From: Polycladidibacter stylochi
Lineage (GTDB): Bacteria; Pseudomonadota; Alphaproteobacteria; Rhizobiales; Stappiaceae
Length of the DNA: 64,000 bases
Reading direction: 5' to 3'
Assembly (NCBI RefSeq): GCF_001562055.1
Contig: NZ_LLWE01000042.1
Span: 1-64,000, forward strand
The notes beneath the pieces were generated by a model. The model searched no databases, was not told the origin of the DNA, and saw only the letters and a list, made by a program, of their open reading frames with translations. This document shows positions 46,401 through 54,581 of the stretch, piece by piece (within the stretch, counting starts at the first letter, position 1; every line of letters starts with the position of its first letter). Both the position numbers and the translations under genes were made by a program.

Positions 46401-46932
46401 GGGCTATGAGCTTTACCAGCAAATGCTGGAGGAAGCGGTGGCGCAACTGAAAAGTGGTGGTGTTGATTTTGAAGAGGAGCAATGGTCGCCGCAAATTACC
46501 GTGGGCACGCCGGTGTTGATACCGGAAAGCTATGTGCCGGATTTGCAGTTGCGGCTGGAGCTTTACCGTCGCTTGGCCGATTTGGGAGATGCGCAGGAGA
46601 TTGATGGTTTCGGAGCCGAAATGATAGACCGTTTCGGGCCACTGCCGGAAGAGGTGACGCACCTTTTGAAGATTGTTTACATTAAATTGTTGTGCCGCCG
46701 CGCCAATGTGGAGAAGGTGGATGCCGGTGCCAAGGGAGTGGTGATTGCATTTCGCAATAACGAGTTTGCCAACCCGGCGGGCTTGGTGGGCTATATTGCC
46801 GAGCAAACCATTTTGGCGAAAATCCGCCCTGACCAGAAAATTGTTTTAACCCGCGATTGGCCAAGCGCTGATGACCGATTGAAGGGAACAGCGGCGATTT
46901 TGCTGAAACTGGCAAAGCTGGCGGGGCAGTAG
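43447..46932 (+). CDS. mfd: Transcription-repair coupling factor
   Basis: The 1161-residue Mfd has a UvrB-like N-terminal region ([32 protein letters not shown]), the RNA polymerase interaction domain ([18 protein letters not shown]), and helicase motifs [55 protein letters not shown] and [17 protein letters not shown]. A C-terminal TRCF domain is complete. It removes stalled RNA polymerase and recruits UvrA. The start is a GTG at 43447. It is the last housekeeping gene before the toxin-remnant island. Confidence 0.98.
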   Translation: [1161 protein letters not shown]

Positions 46933-47036
46933 AACGGTTTATCGCTGTTTGACGCTGTTGTGCGTTTGATTTGTCGCAGTCGCATTAATTGAGTTTGCAA
47001 TAGCTCGGGCGTTAAAGGATGCTGGCTTTTAAGAAT

Positions 47037-47067
47037 GCCGTGGTGGGGATGACCTGCCACGGTTTTT
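47037..47067 (+). terminator. Rho-independent terminator of mfd
   Basis: CCGTGG (47038-47043) pairs with CCACGG (47057-47062), followed by TTTTT (47063-47067), about 105 bases after the mfd stop. Confidence 0.65.
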
Positions 47068-47225
47068 CTTTGGGTGGTTTGCGCATTGGTAGCTGAATTT
47101 GCATTTTGTAATAATGACAAAATATTCCATAACTAAATGAGTGATGTTGCTGAGGCGTTTAAAATGAGAGATGCTGTTGTCGCCGGTTTGGAAGCATCGA
47201 AAGGGGGAGGGCTTTGTGGCTATAG

Positions 47226-47974
47226 CAAGCTGGATACCTTCGCGCTGCCGATGATCAGCGCCATGACCGGGAATTTATCAGCAAAACCGGAGCAAATGGC
47301 TAACAGCAAATCAAAGCAACCGGCAATGTTCTTAGCAAGGTTAATGGCGTTTGGTCCGAGCATCACGACAACCAGATCCATCTGACACTGTTCTACCCGC
47401 AAGAACAGCAGACCTCCAAGATCATCACCACTCATGAGCACCCGTTTTTTGTAGCTCCAAACAAAGAGGGGTCCCAAACAGCGGGACAAGGCAAGTGGGT
47501 ACCGGCGGCAGAGCTCAAAGTCGGCATGGACTTGCAAACCTGTAGCGGGACGCCCGTGCAGGTGCAAAAATGGGACCTGATCGAGAAGCCATTCACCGCG
47601 TGGAACATCGAGGTTGCACACTCCCACACGTATTACGTAACCGACCCGATCAATCCAAATGCACCACCAGTACTCGTGCATAATGCGTGCGACATCCGGT
47701 GGGGGCCAAATGCGCAAAAGAAATTTAAAAAACATGCTCAAGATATTTACTCAACAGCCCGGAAAACGGTGTTACAATCAATAAGGGTGATTGGGAAGCC
47801 GCTCGAAGATACATAAACGAGATCACGACCGGTTCTAATAGAAGAAATAAAGATCCATTTGAGTGGAACAAAGTGATGGTTAACAGCTACGTTCAGGGCG
47901 ATTCCATTGTTCTTGCAAGAACTAATGGTGAATTTCTCACATTTTGGATGCAACAAGAGCATCACCTTTCGTAA
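47226..47974 (+). pseudogene. Remnant of a HINT-domain polymorphic toxin
   Basis: After a TAA at 47301, one frame reads on as a C-terminal HINT (pretoxin) domain: NVLSKVNGVWSEHHD, TTHEHPFFVAPN, GKWVPAAELKVGMDLQT, AWNIEVAHSHTYYVTD and the terminal VLVHNAC self-cleavage motif (about 47685-47700). The short toxin part that follows, KKFKKHAQDIYS, runs into a frameshift near 47752-47762. In the shifted frame it continues ENGVTINKGDWEAARRYINEIT to GEFLTFWMQQEHHLS and a stop at 47974. There is no long N-terminal delivery region. So this is a broken 3' fragment of a larger toxin gene, or a cassette delivered by recombination. The toxin domain family is not recognised. Confidence 0.8.
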
Positions 47975-47996
47975 AAAGCCATCTGGGACTAAATTA

Positions 47997-48497
47997 ATGT
48001 CATCTAATAACTTTCAAAGTAAAAAAAGTAATCTTCTCAAAAATTACCTACTTGGATGCAAAAGCCTATCACTCGGAAAACTTGTAGCGAAGGGAGATGA
48101 CTACCAATATGTAGTTGACAATTATCTTGCAATTAAAACTGAGCGTGGAATCTTGAATTTTTACATGAACGGTGCAAATCCACTTATTTGTACGGATCAA
48201 GATTATCTTTGCTACGATCACTTTAACTTGTATGGTCTATACGATGAGTTAACTCTGTCATTCATAGAAATTACAAGTGAAGCAAACATCAACAAAATTA
48301 CAACTTGTTTCGCAGCCAATTATGATGAGTTTGTAGGATTTTCCATTGAATATGATAGCGGTATATTTCACATATTATTTTCAGGTGACGAAATATTTTT
48401 GACAAACAATAGAGAAAAGATATTTTCAACGTTTATTTCTAATGAGCTTAAGCACTTTAAGAGACATGATTTAGCTTACATAAGCCTGTCGGCATAA
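47997..48497 (+). CDS. Candidate immunity protein to the HINT toxin
   Basis: The 166-residue protein (start ATG 47997, MSSNNFQSKK) lies 22 bases after the end of the toxin remnant. It is AT-rich and acidic and carries no signal peptide. That position and composition fit polymorphic-toxin immunity genes. Sequence blocks such as CYDHFNLYGLYDELTLSFIEIT suggest a mixed alpha/beta fold; no family is recognised. A longer upstream frame from 47907 overlaps the toxin end and is less likely as start. The ribosome-binding site is weak. Confidence 0.6.
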   Translation: MSSNNFQSKKSNLLKNYLLGCKSLSLGKLVAKGDDYQYVVDNYLAIKTERGILNFYMNGANPLICTDQDYLCYDHFNLYGLYDELTLSFIEITSEANINKITTCFAANYDEFVGFSIEYDSGIFHILFSGDEIFLTNNREKIFSTFISNELKHFKRHDLAYISLSA

Positions 48498-48587
48498 TTG
48501 GTGTTCAACTTCACCTGTTTATGGATTTTGGTACAGCGTTCCGACCAACTAACGGTTTAGCTTATGTGTAAAGGTTGAAGTAATATT

Positions 48588-48905
48588 ATGCATCCTAGAG
48601 ATATTTTCACTTTAAACGAAATGCAAGCAATCAAAAGATGCATTGCCCTGTCTATTGAAGACGATTTGATTTTTCCAAATTGGGAATTTCAAATTTTGAC
48701 TGGCGCAAGCTTGGAAGAAGCGCGATCAACTCTAAACCAATGGCCAGATGTTGAGCTTACTAAAGAAAGTGTAAGGCTTACAGTAAGAGGAATTTTAGTT
48801 AACCTTTTAGGTTATCCACATGGGAAAGAATCTCTAATATTATCTGAAACAGGATTGAAGTTAGATGATATTGAACGGCTGTTTGCTCAGCTGCCAAAAG
48901 AGTAG
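48588..48905 (+). CDS. Small hypothetical protein, possible second immunity gene
   Basis: The 105-residue cytosolic protein starts MHPRDIFTLNEMQAIKRC and appears mostly helical. GGTTGAAG lies at the right distance from the ATG. It follows the first candidate immunity gene by 90 bases, in the same low-GC island, and ends just before an IS6-type inverted repeat. No family recognised; orphan immunity proteins often accumulate in such loci. Confidence 0.55.
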   Translation: MHPRDIFTLNEMQAIKRCIALSIEDDLIFPNWEFQILTGASLEEARSTLNQWPDVELTKESVRLTVRGILVNLLGYPHGKESLILSETGLKLDDIERLFAQLPKE

Positions 48906-48920
48906 TTATCCTGAGCCACG

Positions 48921-49200
48921 GGCTCTGTTGCAAAAATCTATAGTAGCTGCGAAAGAGACATTACTCAATGCTGGTTTGGTGATTTAATGATTGCTCTCAA
49001 AGGCCGTTATTTCAGTGGTGGAGTCGTGTTGTGGGCGGTTCGCTGGTATTGCCGATAAGGCATCAGCTATAGTGACCTCGAGCAGATGATGGCAGAGTTC
49101 GGGGTTCGCGTTGACCATGCCATGATTTACAGATGGGTGCAGAGGTATGCTCCGGAGATAGAAAAGCGACTGCGTTGGTAATGGCGTCGCCCGGCCTCAA
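48921..49200 (+). mobile_element. IS6-family insertion sequence remnant (5' end only)
   Basis: GGCTCTGTTGCAAA at 48921-48934 is the terminal inverted repeat used by IS6-family elements such as IS6100. From 48987 the reading frame gives LKGRYFSGGVVLWAVRWYCR-stop-GISYSDLEQMMAEFGVRVDHAMIYRWVQRYAPEIEKRLRW-stop, which is the N-terminal third of an IS6 transposase with two in-frame stops. The catalytic DDE region and the right inverted repeat are absent. Confidence 0.88.
48987..49194 (+). pseudogene. Truncated IS6-family transposase
   Basis: Only the zinc-ribbon/HTH N-terminal part remains, about 70 codons, broken by a TAA after WYCR and a TAA after KRLRW. It cannot make an active transposase. Confidence 0.85.
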
Positions 49201-49313
49201 GCAGATCAGACCGGGGCAAGCACAGAGCGAATAGTCGTGGGTAGTGATAGTCGACGTTATTTTACAGGCACACACTACGGGAGTAATCTTGGAAAGCCAT
49301 TTGTGAGGATCAA

Positions 49314-49712
49314 ATGATCCAGTTCATTGAAGCTGCGCAGTGGAAAGCCCATTCGGCTACTGTTGGAAAAAAATATGTTGTTGATCTCAGGGGCTCTCAA
49401 AGCAAACAGGAGATTCTGAGGTCCATGGGCAAAATCCTCAAAGGTAAGGATAGCCCTCTCATAAACGGAAATAGCCTTGATGCATTAAACGATGTTATGA
49501 GCGATTGGTTCTGCGAAAATTGGGGCAAAGAAAAACAAATTTACATTATAGGATGGGAAGTCGTGGGAGAAATACATAGCGAGCTTCCTGTGATTTTAGC
49601 TGATATAGTGAATTCAGCTTTCTTCGGGGCTGTTTACGATAAGTGCTTGAGCGGGGATTCCTCTAGTGTTCCAGATGAAATCAATAATTTTAGTGTGTTC
49701 CTAGTTAATTAG
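49314..49712 (+). CDS. Barstar-like immunity protein
   Basis: The N-terminal 60 residues fit the barstar fold: VVDLRGSQSKQEILRSMGKILKGKD, then INGNSLDALNDVMSDWF (the NLDAL-DxL helix that contacts barnase), and KQIYIIGWEVVG. Barstar proteins inhibit ribonuclease toxins by plugging the active site. The length of 132 residues is somewhat longer than barstar (90). No barnase-like toxin is visible beside it, so it is an orphan or protects against incoming toxins. It lies just after the IS6 remnant. Confidence 0.75.
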   Translation: MIQFIEAAQWKAHSATVGKKYVVDLRGSQSKQEILRSMGKILKGKDSPLINGNSLDALNDVMSDWFCENWGKEKQIYIIGWEVVGEIHSELPVILADIVNSAFFGAVYDKCLSGDSSSVPDEINNFSVFLVN

Positions 49713-49942
49713 ATGCAAGATTCTGCAATCGCCCAAATCCGAAACGTTATTTCTCGTCCGGGAATGTTCCTGTTACAGGTTAACCCATTTAACATTAATA
49801 ACTATAAACGTAACGTTAAATATATCTTTTGTAGTTAGCGTTGTTAGGCTTAGTGTCGCTGGTGCGGTTAGTGAATAGATTGCGTATCTGCAAAGGGGTG
49901 ATTTATTGCAGATACGCTATTATAGCTGATCGGTCTTATTGG

Positions 49943-50920
49943 TTAGGCAAGTGCCATAAATGCATCCAGCAGGTAACCGCTGGCAATCGCCATGAAGAGA
50001 ATAACCGCGACGAATGCATAAATGAGCTTGGACTTGAAGATGGACTTGAGCAGAATGACTTCTGTTAGTGAAGCGCCTGCGCTGCCGATAATCAGCGCCA
50101 TGACGGCACCTAGACCCATGCCTTTACCCAGTAACGCAGCACTGATGGGGATGACCGCTTCGGCGCGGATATAGAGCGGGATGCCGATAACGGCGGCCAC
50201 AGGAATAGCGAGCGGGTTGCTGGAGGATGCGTATTGGGCAATGATATCTGCTGGCAAATAGCCATAGATTACAGCGCCAATGGTAATGCCGAGTAGCAAA
50301 TAGGGCAGCACTGCCTTGTAATCGGACCATGATTGTAGCCAAAAGCCCCAAAACTTACTTTGCTTCATAGAAGGTTTTGCAGGTGTGGCGCAGCTTTGGG
50401 CTTGATCGCCGCACGATGTTTGGGTGCCTTCTTGTGAGGGCGCTGGCTTCGCCGCACAACAGCTTTTGGCGCTATCGCTTTTTGCCTGAGGACGGACATA
50501 ACGTTCAAAGCCGAGTTTTTCAAGAATATAGCCAGCGGCGATGGAAATAACCATTGCCGAGGTAAAGTACCACGCGGTAATGCCAAAACCGAATACTGCA
50601 GCAAAGAGCACGATGATAATGGGGTTTAAAAGGGGAGAGGCGAACAAAAACACCATCATTGTCCCGAAACTGGCTTTGGCACGAATAAGCCCTTTTAGGA
50701 ACGGTATGGTCGAGCACGAGCAAAACGGTGTTATGGCACCTAAAAATGCAGCGACAATATACCCCCGGCCATTTTGCGAGGACAGCGTACGCTGAATTCT
50801 TTCAGGGGGGATGTAGTATTGCAGAACAACCACCAAGTAGCTGATGGCCAAAAACAACAGGGAAAGTTCGGTGAATAGAAAACCGAACATTTTGAGAGTG
50901 TCGAGGAGTTGTTGGGTCAT
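49943..50920 (-). CDS. ArsP/YraQ-like permease (DUF318) with Cys-rich loop
   Basis: The 325-residue protein has about eight to nine membrane segments and the family motif GAITPFCSCSTIPFLKGL (near residues 61-78), with matching GIPLYIRAEAVIPI in the second half. ArsP-type permeases move organoarsenicals or other metal(loid) compounds out of the cell. The central cytosolic loop (residues 145-185) contains several Cys residues (KSCCAAK, TSCGDQAQSCA) that could bind metal. No regulator gene is adjacent, but a palindrome, ATCGTA-CTAA-TACGAT at 50957-50972, lies in its promoter region. Confidence 0.83.
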   Translation of the reverse strand: MTQQLLDTLKMFGFLFTELSLLFLAISYLVVVLQYYIPPERIQRTLSSQNGRGYIVAAFLGAITPFCSCSTIPFLKGLIRAKASFGTMMVFLFASPLLNPIIIVLFAAVFGFGITAWYFTSAMVISIAAGYILEKLGFERYVRPQAKSDSAKSCCAAKPAPSQEGTQTSCGDQAQSCATPAKPSMKQSKFWGFWLQSWSDYKAVLPYLLLGITIGAVIYGYLPADIIAQYASSSNPLAIPVAAVIGIPLYIRAEAVIPISAALLGKGMGLGAVMALIIGSAGASLTEVILLKSIFKSKLIYAFVAVILFMAIASGYLLDAFMALA

Positions 50921-51320
50921 TGATGATCACACTTTATTATCGTTATTTTGCGATGTATCGTACTAATACGATGAATATGTGATATGTCAAGAAGATTGTT
51001 TTTGTACGCGCTCATTGATCGATAAAGCCTATTTAGAAGAATAATAATAATAATAAATTCCATAACTAAATGATACGATTATAATCTATAATTAAACCAG
51101 CAATTACATATAAAGGTTAAGTGTGTCTTTTCAAAGTTTCATACACTAAGTAGCGTAATTATTCTCCAGAGTTAGAGTGGAGAAGGGGGCCTATGTAATA
51201 TAATAGTTTTTTAGTGCTAAAGTCTTATTTAATTTGATAATAACAAATTCTAAAATCTGCATAATTTCTTCTTAACTAGTAAAAAATAATTACTTAATGT
51301 ATATAGTTTATTGGTGATTT
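50921..51320. other. AT-rich intergenic region with a putative operator and a short microsatellite
   Basis: The perfect palindrome ATCGTA-CTAA-TACGAT (50957-50972) lies 37 bases upstream of the permease start. An (ATA/AAT) run covers about 51040-51057 and is followed by ATTCCATAACTAAATGA (51057-51073), a 17-base sequence also found at 47124-47140. The remainder is AT-rich without a supported ORF. Confidence 0.5.
50957..50972 (-). promoter_or_regulatory. Putative operator upstream of the permease gene
   Basis: Perfect palindrome with six-base arms ATCGTA/TACGAT and a four-base spacer, in the position of a promoter for the permease gene on the reverse strand. The regulator is unknown. Confidence 0.5.
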
Positions 51321-52622
51321 ATGTTTGTATATGCTCAATTTATTGCTATGTTTATTTTAGTATTATCTATATTTGGTCTGAGTGGATGTCAAGAAAAGCA
51401 AAACCCTGAGATTGCTCCCAACATTTATTATGCCCCAATTAATGGCAGTAATGCGGTTTCGGTTCACTTAATATTTGAAAATACTTCAGATCAACCCGGG
51501 CTTATGCATTATCTGGAGCATTTGGTCGGCCATAATATTAAAGGGCCAAACGATAGAGTTTTTGTGCAACACGCCAATGCCTGGACTACTCGATATAGTG
51601 TTGGTTATTGGCGTAGCGGTAAGCCTGACAAGCTTGAGCAATTATTGGCCAGTTTAAGAAAAACTATTGAACCGCTAGAGGTCGGAGAGGAATATGCTCT
51701 TGAAGAACGCGGTATCGTTTTAAACGAGTATGACTTTCGACTGGGCAATAACTATAGTGCTCAAGCCTTTGAAGAAATCAATGCCACATTACATGCAGGT
51801 AACCGGATCGCTACCTCTGTTATTGGCACGCCTAAGCAAATAAATGAGCTGCGTTATGATGATGCAGTTATTTTGCATCAAAAGTCCCATGTAGTGCAGC
51901 AAGCAAAGCTTGTGGTTACAGGGGATGTGAGTTTATCGCAGTTGAGACGTGCACTTGAGCGGGTTGAATGGCCTGTTGCCAGCACCTCAAACCAGTTCGG
52001 TGCTGGTCGTTATCATCTTAAAAAGGCTTTTACACAAAGGCTCGAGTTTGCCGATGAGAATACAGTTCCAAGATTTGTTTGGCAAAAAGTTATTGCCTTG
52101 GATACACCCGTAGAATTGGAATTACTTAGGGCTCAAACAGCGTTACTAAGCTCTATCTTAGAGAGCAATTTACCTGGAGGGCTGGCAGGTCCTTTGCGGT
52201 TTGACGGCACAACTACCAGTGGCTTTAGTTTTCAAGTATTTCCACTTGATGAGAAGCACTTACAAATTAATTTTAGTGGGAAACCCGATAAAGGGGTGAA
52301 ATTGGTCGATGTAGAAGCCGAGTTTCAAGCAGAACTATTGAAACTCGCAAAACAGGGAATTCCACCCAAAACGTGGCAGAGATTGAGAAAGCGTTTTGAT
52401 GATTATTGGCCCGATTTAGAAGATCAAGGAAATGTTGAGAAGTGGTATGCCCGTTATGTGACTAGTTCAATATATCAACAAAAAGAACCCAAAAGCGTAA
52501 AAAAATTACTGCGAATGAAAAACGGGATTTCACAGGAAGAAACAAATAAATATTTAAAACTTTTAGTTGGCGAAGGTGCTCAAGTTATTGCTTTTATAGG
52601 TCCTGAAGAGGTTTTTAGATGA
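51321..52622 (+). CDS. M16 family zinc metalloprotease-like lipoprotein (catalytic subunit)
   Basis: The signal peptide ends in the lipobox FGLSGC (Cys 23). The M16 motif is HYLEH at residues 63-67, and Glu residues at 129 and 136 (EERGIVLNE) fit the third zinc ligand region. The 433-residue protein has the two tandem M16 half-domains, ending near TWQRLRKRFDDYWPD. It is therefore the active member of an M16B-type pair, anchored in a membrane by lipid. The second gene starts inside its last codon (ATGA at 52619-52622). Substrates of such exported M16B pairs are mostly unknown; peptide or pseudopilin-like processing are possibilities. Confidence 0.83.
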   Translation: MFVYAQFIAMFILVLSIFGLSGCQEKQNPEIAPNIYYAPINGSNAVSVHLIFENTSDQPGLMHYLEHLVGHNIKGPNDRVFVQHANAWTTRYSVGYWRSGKPDKLEQLLASLRKTIEPLEVGEEYALEERGIVLNEYDFRLGNNYSAQAFEEINATLHAGNRIATSVIGTPKQINELRYDDAVILHQKSHVVQQAKLVVTGDVSLSQLRRALERVEWPVASTSNQFGAGRYHLKKAFTQRLEFADENTVPRFVWQKVIALDTPVELELLRAQTALLSSILESNLPGGLAGPLRFDGTTTSGFSFQVFPLDEKHLQINFSGKPDKGVKLVDVEAEFQAELLKLAKQGIPPKTWQRLRKRFDDYWPDLEDQGNVEKWYARYVTSSIYQQKEPKSVKKLLRMKNGISQEETNKYLKLLVGEGAQVIAFIGPEEVFR

Positions 52623-54001
52623 AGAGAATTCTTTACATATTGTTTAGTCTTAGTTTTCTGGCTGCTTGTAGCAATAACGAGCCTACAATTATTGAAGGGG
52701 AAACCGCACAAGGTGTCCGATTTTATTTGGTGAAAAAGCCGGAGGAAAAGCGTGTTGCTATTAAAATAGCTTGGTTGAGTGACTGGGCTTATGGGGAGGA
52801 CAACAATCCAATTGCACCATATATTGGTGCGCAGTTGCTTTTGGCTGGAGGGGCGGTTGGTTTTCCTGCAGGTGTTGCAGGCGAGAAATTTGCTGATTGG
52901 GACTCGCAAGGTTTTATCAATACAAATTCGGACTATGCATTTGGTGAGCTTTACTTTGAAAAAGCGTACTTGAGTGAGACGATTGAAATTGCACAGGCGC
53001 ATTTACATAAACCACTTTTTGAAGAAAAGTGGCGCGCGCGAATTGAGGATGAATTTGCTAAAAAGATAACCGAAGTAAAAAAACAGCCTATCGCCAAAGG
53101 CTTTAATGTAGCGCGAGCAATTGTCATGGGTGATCAGCCGCTAAGACGCTACTTGTCACTTGACCAGCAAGATCTCTTAAATGGCGTAGAGCGAAGTGAC
53201 ATCGTACGTTGGCATGAAAAGACGATCGTGAGTGATCCGCACTCGGTTGTTATCACCGGTGATTTATCTGAGAGTGAAGCAGAGCAAGCCGTTGACCAGT
53301 TGCTTGCAGGGCTGCCTAAGCGGCAAAAGTCGCTTTCGAAGATTATAGAGGCCAACTATGAGGCGACTACAATCGTTTTGCATGAGGAGAGTGCCGCACA
53401 ATCTCAGTTGATCTTTATTGCTGCAATGCCGCCTGTTCATGAAGGGCATGCGTTTGCTGATATCATGTTACAAAGAGCTCTTGGTTATGGTGAAACAAGC
53501 GTGCTTCACAAAACGGTACGTGAGCAATTGCGGGCATCCTATTTTTTTGAAGCAGGCTTTGCGCAGTACAATACGAACAACCGGTTTTTATTTATGACTG
53601 GTGCGGTGGATGATGCAAAACTTGAAAAGAGTGTCGCGGCAATCAAAGCTGCATATGGTGAATTTAAGCGAGTGGGTACTGCAGGACAATTGACAGAGTT
53701 AAAGGAGCCTTTGATTGATAGTATGAAAAAAATCAAAGAAGACTATTACCATCTGAACACTACTACCTTTGAAAATGTGCTGACTGGTTTTAAGGCATCT
53801 CGTGTTTTGAATTTGCTAGATGAGTTGAATGATGTCACGCAAGCAGACGTGCAAAAGCGCCTGGAAGATGCGTTTCCGCAATTTGATGATTTTATTGTTA
53901 TCGCAGTTTCTAAAAATCCTGAAGCATTACCTGGTGCTTGTGTAATTGCTCATGTGAACGAGGTGGAGCGTTGCTTAGCGCCGCGTGATAAGGCGATATA
54001 A
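52619..54001 (+). CDS. M16 family lipoprotein without HXXEH (partner subunit)
   Basis: The 460-residue protein has a lipobox LSFLAAC (Cys 17) and the M16 fold, but the zinc motif is missing: the corresponding helix reads YIGAQLLLAGGAVG. In M16B peptidases one inactive subunit, which contributes an Arg/Tyr pair, assembles with one active subunit. FFEAGFAQYNTNNRFLFMTGAVDD in the C-terminal half fits the substrate-binding part. The four-base overlap with the upstream gene supports co-translation. Both subunits being lipoproteins suggests a membrane-anchored protease complex. Confidence 0.8.
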   Translation: MKRILYILFSLSFLAACSNNEPTIIEGETAQGVRFYLVKKPEEKRVAIKIAWLSDWAYGEDNNPIAPYIGAQLLLAGGAVGFPAGVAGEKFADWDSQGFINTNSDYAFGELYFEKAYLSETIEIAQAHLHKPLFEEKWRARIEDEFAKKITEVKKQPIAKGFNVARAIVMGDQPLRRYLSLDQQDLLNGVERSDIVRWHEKTIVSDPHSVVITGDLSESEAEQAVDQLLAGLPKRQKSLSKIIEANYEATTIVLHEESAAQSQLIFIAAMPPVHEGHAFADIMLQRALGYGETSVLHKTVREQLRASYFFEAGFAQYNTNNRFLFMTGAVDDAKLEKSVAAIKAAYGEFKRVGTAGQLTELKEPLIDSMKKIKEDYYHLNTTTFENVLTGFKASRVLNLLDELNDVTQADVQKRLEDAFPQFDDFIVIAVSKNPEALPGACVIAHVNEVERCLAPRDKAI

Positions 54002-54118
54002 TAAGTTTGTGATTTTCACCTTGTTCACCCTCTTTTTTTAAAGATCGAAACGCTTGGTTAACCGTCGTGGTGCATTTTATCCGGTGACGGCCATAGGGTA
54101 TTGAGTAGGTCTGTAATC

Positions 54119-54442
54119 GTGAGAGCAAGAACAAGACAGCGCAAAAGATCATCACGTATCAAGACTTTAAGTGGTCCGGTACTGGCACTTATTGCGACGT
54201 TTTATTTTTTGTTCCACGCATTGAATGGGGAGCTCGGTCTGTTTGGCCGGGCAACCATTCAAGAGCGTATCCGCGAGCTGGAAGCGCAACGCGATGTGCT
54301 TAAACAAGAGCGGATTATATTGCAAAGACGGGTTTTATTATTATCGCCGAAAAGCCTGGATCCGGACTTGGTCGATGAACGGGCACGGGCAAGTTTGAAT
54401 CTCGTACACCCGGATGATGTGGCAATTATGCTAGATGACTAG
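54119..54442 (+). CDS. ftsB: Septum formation initiator family protein (FtsB/DivIC-like)
   Basis: A positively charged N-terminus (VRARTRQRKRSSRIK) is followed by one membrane segment (VLALIATFYFLFHAL) and a coiled coil (RIRELEAQRDVLKQERIILQRRVLLL) ending in SLDPDLVDERARASLNLV. This is the topology of FtsB/DivIC cell-division proteins, in which the periplasmic coiled coil pairs with FtsL. It has about 107 residues from a GTG at 54119; a TTG at 54101 adds six residues and is also possible. In many alphaproteobacteria it lies between eno and pdhA; here it stands alone. Confidence 0.82.
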   Translation: MRARTRQRKRSSRIKTLSGPVLALIATFYFLFHALNGELGLFGRATIQERIRELEAQRDVLKQERIILQRRVLLLSPKSLDPDLVDERARASLNLVHPDDVAIMLDD

Positions 54443-54581
54443 CTTTGCCGTTGCGGCAGGAATAAAAATTTCTAAGAATTCCATGCAAGATGCCTGGGAA
54501 AATTATTTTAGTGTGCTCAACACAAGTTGGACGAGATCGTTCTCCTCCAACTTGTATATTGGGCTGTAGCTGAGCAGAGCA

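Noticed and set aside
47137-47385. 82-residue forward ORF at the left end of the island
   Set aside because: It runs out of frame with the HINT domain and has no recognisable features or good ribosome-binding site.
47220-47741. 173-residue reverse ORF
   Set aside because: Antisense of the HINT domain, which shows clear conserved motifs on the forward strand despite its stop and frameshift.
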